Below are positions 61,807 through 64,000 of a DNA stretch of 64,000 bases, one piece after another. The notes below the pieces were generated by a model. It was not told the DNA's origin. It worked only from the letters and a program-made list of their open reading frames with translations, and did no database searches. How positions within the stretch are numbered: the stretch's first letter is position 1; each line of letters opens with the position of its first letter. This DNA comes from Thiogranum sp963752745 (GTDB taxonomy: Bacteria; Pseudomonadota; Gammaproteobacteria; DSM-19610), in contig CAVWAK010000034.1 of assembly GCA_963752745.1 (NCBI GenBank), positions 35,773 to 99,772 of the forward strand, given 5' to 3'. A program made the position numbers and the translations under genes.

Positions 61807-63691
61807 TTCGGTCGACGCAGGCCGTATTGTCGTGCGCGTAAACGATGATGAAACCGTTGCCGGTGAGCCGGGCGTGGATATCTATAATCTGACCAAGTAC
61901 ACGCGTTCCAACCAGAATACCTGTATCAACCAGAAGCCGCTGGTTTCGCTGGGTGACGTGGTCGCACGTGGTGACGTGCTGGCAGACGGGCCAAGTACCG
62001 ATATGGGTGAGCTGGCACTGGGTCAGAACCTGCGTATCGCGTTCATGCCCTGGAACGGTTACAACTTCGAGGACTCCATTCTCATCTCCGAGCGTGTGGT
62101 GCAGGAAGACCGGTTTACCACCATTCATATAGAAGAGCTGACCTGCGTTGCTCGCGACACCAAGCTGGGTCCGGAAGAAATTTCCGGTGATATACCCAAC
62201 GTCGGTGAAGGTGCATTGGGCAAGCTGGACGAATCCGGCATTGTTTATATCGGTGCTGAAGTTAAGCCGGGCGATATCCTGGTCGGCAAGGTCACCCCGA
62301 AGGGCGAGACCCAGCTGACACCGGAAGAGAAACTGCTGCGTGCTATCTTCGGCGAGAAAGCGTCCGATGTTAAAGACACTTCGTTGCGCGTGCCCTCCGG
62401 TATGGATGGTACCGTTATCGACGTGCAGGTCTTTACTCGAGACGGCGTCGAGAAAGATGTGCGCGCGCTGCAGATTGAGGACGAACAGATTGTTGGTATC
62501 AAGAAAGACCTCAATGATCAGCTGCGCATTATGGAAAGCGATATTTTCCAGCGCGTCGAGAAGTTACTCAGTGGCAAGACTGCCGAAGGTGGTCCTGACA
62601 ATCTGAAGGCTGGTGCCAAGATCACCAAGTCTTACCTTGACGATATCGGCAAGGGCAAATGGTTCGAAGTCCGTCTCAAAAACGAGGAAGCCAACCAGCA
62701 ACTGGAACTGGCTTCCAAGCAGCTGGATGACTTGCGCAAGGAGTTCGACCAGCGCCTGGACGAGAAGCGTAACAAGATCACCGCCGGGGACGATCTTGCA
62801 CCTGGCGTGCTGAAAATGGTCAAGGTCTATCTGGCCGTCAAGCGCCGTATTCAGCCGGGCGACAAAATGGCTGGCCGTCACGGTAACAAGGGTGTTATTT
62901 CCATGATTGTCCCTGTGGAAGACATGCCTTATGACGAAAACGGCACGCCGGTAGATATCGTGCTCAACCCGCTGGGTGTGCCGTCGCGTATGAATGTCGG
63001 CCAGGTGCTGGAAACGCATCTCGGCTGGGCCGCTTCCGGTATCGGTGTGAAGATTGGCAAAATGCTGGAAGCCCAGACCAAGATTGCCGAGATACGCAAG
63101 TTCCTCGATGAGGTCTACAACGCCAGCGGCAAGCAGGAAGATTTGAAATCCTTCAGTGACGAGGAAATTCTCGTGCTGGCAGGTAACCTGCGCAAGGGTG
63201 TGCCGATGGCTACCCCGGTATTTGATGGCGCTGCTGAAGCGGAAATCAAGCAAATGCTGCGTCTGGCAGACTTGCCAGAGAGCGGGCAGACAACGCTATA
63301 TAATGGTCGTACCGGTGAGACTTTCGAGCGCCAGGTTACCGTGGGTTATATGTACATACTCAAGCTGAATCACCTTGTGGATGACAAGATGCACGCACGT
63401 TCCACTGGCCCGTACAGCCTGGTTACCCAGCAGCCGCTGGGTGGTAAGGCGCAGTTTGGTGGCCAGCGCTTCGGTGAAATGGAAGTGTGGGCGCTGGAAG
63501 CCTACGGCGCAGCTTACACCTTGCAGGAAATGTTGACGGTGAAATCCGATGACGTAAACGGTCGTACCAAGATGTATAAAAACATTGTTGACGGCAACCA
63601 TTACATGGAGGCCGGCATGCCCGAGTCCTTCAATGTGCTGGTGAAGGAAATACGTTCGTTGGGAATCAGCCTGGAACTGGAACAGGACTAG
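61781..63691 (+). CDS. rpoB: RNA polymerase beta subunit RpoB, C-terminal part (frameshifted)
   Basis: Continuation of rpoB: NRGGVVDSVDAGRIVVRV, then NLTKYTRSNQNTCINQKP, GDVLADGPSTDMGELALGQN, FMPWNGYNFEDSIL, GAEVKPGDILVGKVTPKGETQLTPEEKLLRAIFGEKASDVKD, KMAGRHGNKGVIS, and the terminal GEMEVWALEAYGAAYTLQEMLTVKSDDV...SFNVLVKEIRSLGI. All expected domains to the end are present. Removing one base (an extra G in the GG at 61783-61784) joins the two parts as VVANRGGVVD, closely matching other RpoB proteins. Combined length would be about 1,380 residues, the family norm. The TTG at 61781 is not a real start. Confidence 0.95.
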   Translation: MANRGGVVDSVDAGRIVVRVNDDETVAGEPGVDIYNLTKYTRSNQNTCINQKPLVSLGDVVARGDVLADGPSTDMGELALGQNLRIAFMPWNGYNFEDSILISERVVQEDRFTTIHIEELTCVARDTKLGPEEISGDIPNVGEGALGKLDESGIVYIGAEVKPGDILVGKVTPKGETQLTPEEKLLRAIFGEKASDVKDTSLRVPSGMDGTVIDVQVFTRDGVEKDVRALQIEDEQIVGIKKDLNDQLRIMESDIFQRVEKLLSGKTAEGGPDNLKAGAKITKSYLDDIGKGKWFEVRLKNEEANQQLELASKQLDDLRKEFDQRLDEKRNKITAGDDLAPGVLKMVKVYLAVKRRIQPGDKMAGRHGNKGVISMIVPVEDMPYDENGTPVDIVLNPLGVPSRMNVGQVLETHLGWAASGIGVKIGKMLEAQTKIAEIRKFLDEVYNASGKQEDLKSFSDEEILVLAGNLRKGVPMATPVFDGAAEAEIKQMLRLADLPESGQTTLYNGRTGETFERQVTVGYMYILKLNHLVDDKMHARSTGPYSLVTQQPLGGKAQFGGQRFGEMEVWALEAYGAAYTLQEMLTVKSDDVNGRTKMYKNIVDGNHYMEAGMPESFNVLVKEIRSLGISLELEQD

Positions 63692-63712
63692 GGCCTCGGG
63701 TCAGGAGACATC

Positions 63713-64000
63713 ATGAAAGACTTATTGAATCTGTTAAAACCTCAGGGTCAGAACGACGACTTTGATGCTATCCGCATCGGTCTGGCGTCGCCCGATCTGG
63801 TCCATTCCTGGTCTTACGGTGAGGTTAAGAAGCCGGAGACCATCAATTATCGTACCTTTAAGCCGGAACGCGATGGTTTGTTCTGTGCCAAGATCTTTGG
63901 CCCGGTCAAGGACTATGAATGCCTGTGTGGCAAATACAAGCGCCTCAAGCATCGCGGCGTAGTGTGCGAGAAGTGTGGTGTTGAAGTCACGCTGTCCAAG
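63713..64000 (+). CDS. rpoC: RNA polymerase beta' subunit RpoC, N-terminal fragment (cut by window edge)
   Basis: The first 96 codons of rpoC: MKDLLNLLKPQGQNDDFDAIRIGLASPDLVHSWSYGEVKKPETINYRTFKPERDGLFCAKIFGP, then the first zinc site CLCGKYKRLKHRGVVCEKCG with four cysteines. The gene starts 22 bp after rpoB, preceded by AGGAG. It continues beyond the right edge. Confidence 0.97.
   Translation, partial: MKDLLNLLKPQGQNDDFDAIRIGLASPDLVHSWSYGEVKKPETINYRTFKPERDGLFCAKIFGPVKDYECLCGKYKRLKHRGVVCEKCGVEVTLSK

Overview
The window reads as a contiguous, gene-dense stretch of chromosome from a free-living gammaproteobacterium. Supporting signs are the divergent rhlB / trxA-rho pair, ybeD-lipB-lipA, Coq7 (ubiquinone synthesis), the YcgL and DUF2333 families, and the order tRNA-Tyr, Gly, Thr, tuf, tRNA-Trp, secE, nusG, rplKAJL, rpoBC. 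A persulfide dioxygenase beside a rhodanese fusion and several small proteins that I associate with sulfur-oxidizing lineages fit a Chromatiales-like relative, but genus and species cannot be fixed from sequence alone. I saw no insertion sequence, prophage, integron or CRISPR array.

Layout. 1-4.5 kb: coq7, a gamma carbonic anhydrase, then rho and trxA facing away from rhlB. 4.6-10.3 kb: gspC-D-E-F of a type II secretion system, without the pseudopilin genes. 10.5-13.6 kb: a stand-alone error-prone polymerase gene dnaE2 under a near-perfect LexA box. 13.8-19.7 kb: a STAS/SEC14-like protein, an iron-sulfur uracil-DNA glycosylase, ybeD-lipB-lipA, a glycosyltransferase overlapped by a homologue of plant/animal GDP-hexose phosphorylases, and ycgL. 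19.7-28.4 kb: mlaC, xthA, an M16C protease, zapE, DUF2914, a large low-complexity membrane protein and a PilZ protein. 28.5-33.7 kb: a secreted carboxypeptidase-regulatory-like protein, a YdcH gene without a normal start codon, the persulfide/rhodanese pair, small conserved proteins and an MbcA/ParS-type antitoxin homologue without RES toxin. 33.8-44.8 kb: a Kef-type antiporter, a two-gene RND efflux pump with DUF2333 and DUF2007 genes, uup, a membrane helix-hairpin-helix protein, a cupin and a MarR regulator. 44.9-54.2 kb: metallo-beta-lactamase fold hydrolase, mug, metX, a PAS/GAF histidine kinase, an EamA exporter behind a leader with a terminator, a lipoprotein, a membrane zinc peptidase, a YbaK-like deacylase and UDP-glucose dehydrogenase. 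54.4-64 kb: the tRNA/tuf/secE/nusG/ribosomal protein/RNA polymerase operon, running off the right edge inside rpoC.

Most genes are housekeeping. The observations most worth checking are the GDP-hexose phosphorylase homologue coupled to a glycosyltransferase, the leader with a small ORF and terminator in front of the EamA gene, the YdcH gene whose only well-placed start is ATC just after a perfect hairpin, the solo SOS-controlled dnaE2, the cyclic-nucleotide-domain/rhodanese fusion, and a one-base frameshift in rpoB that is probably a sequence error.
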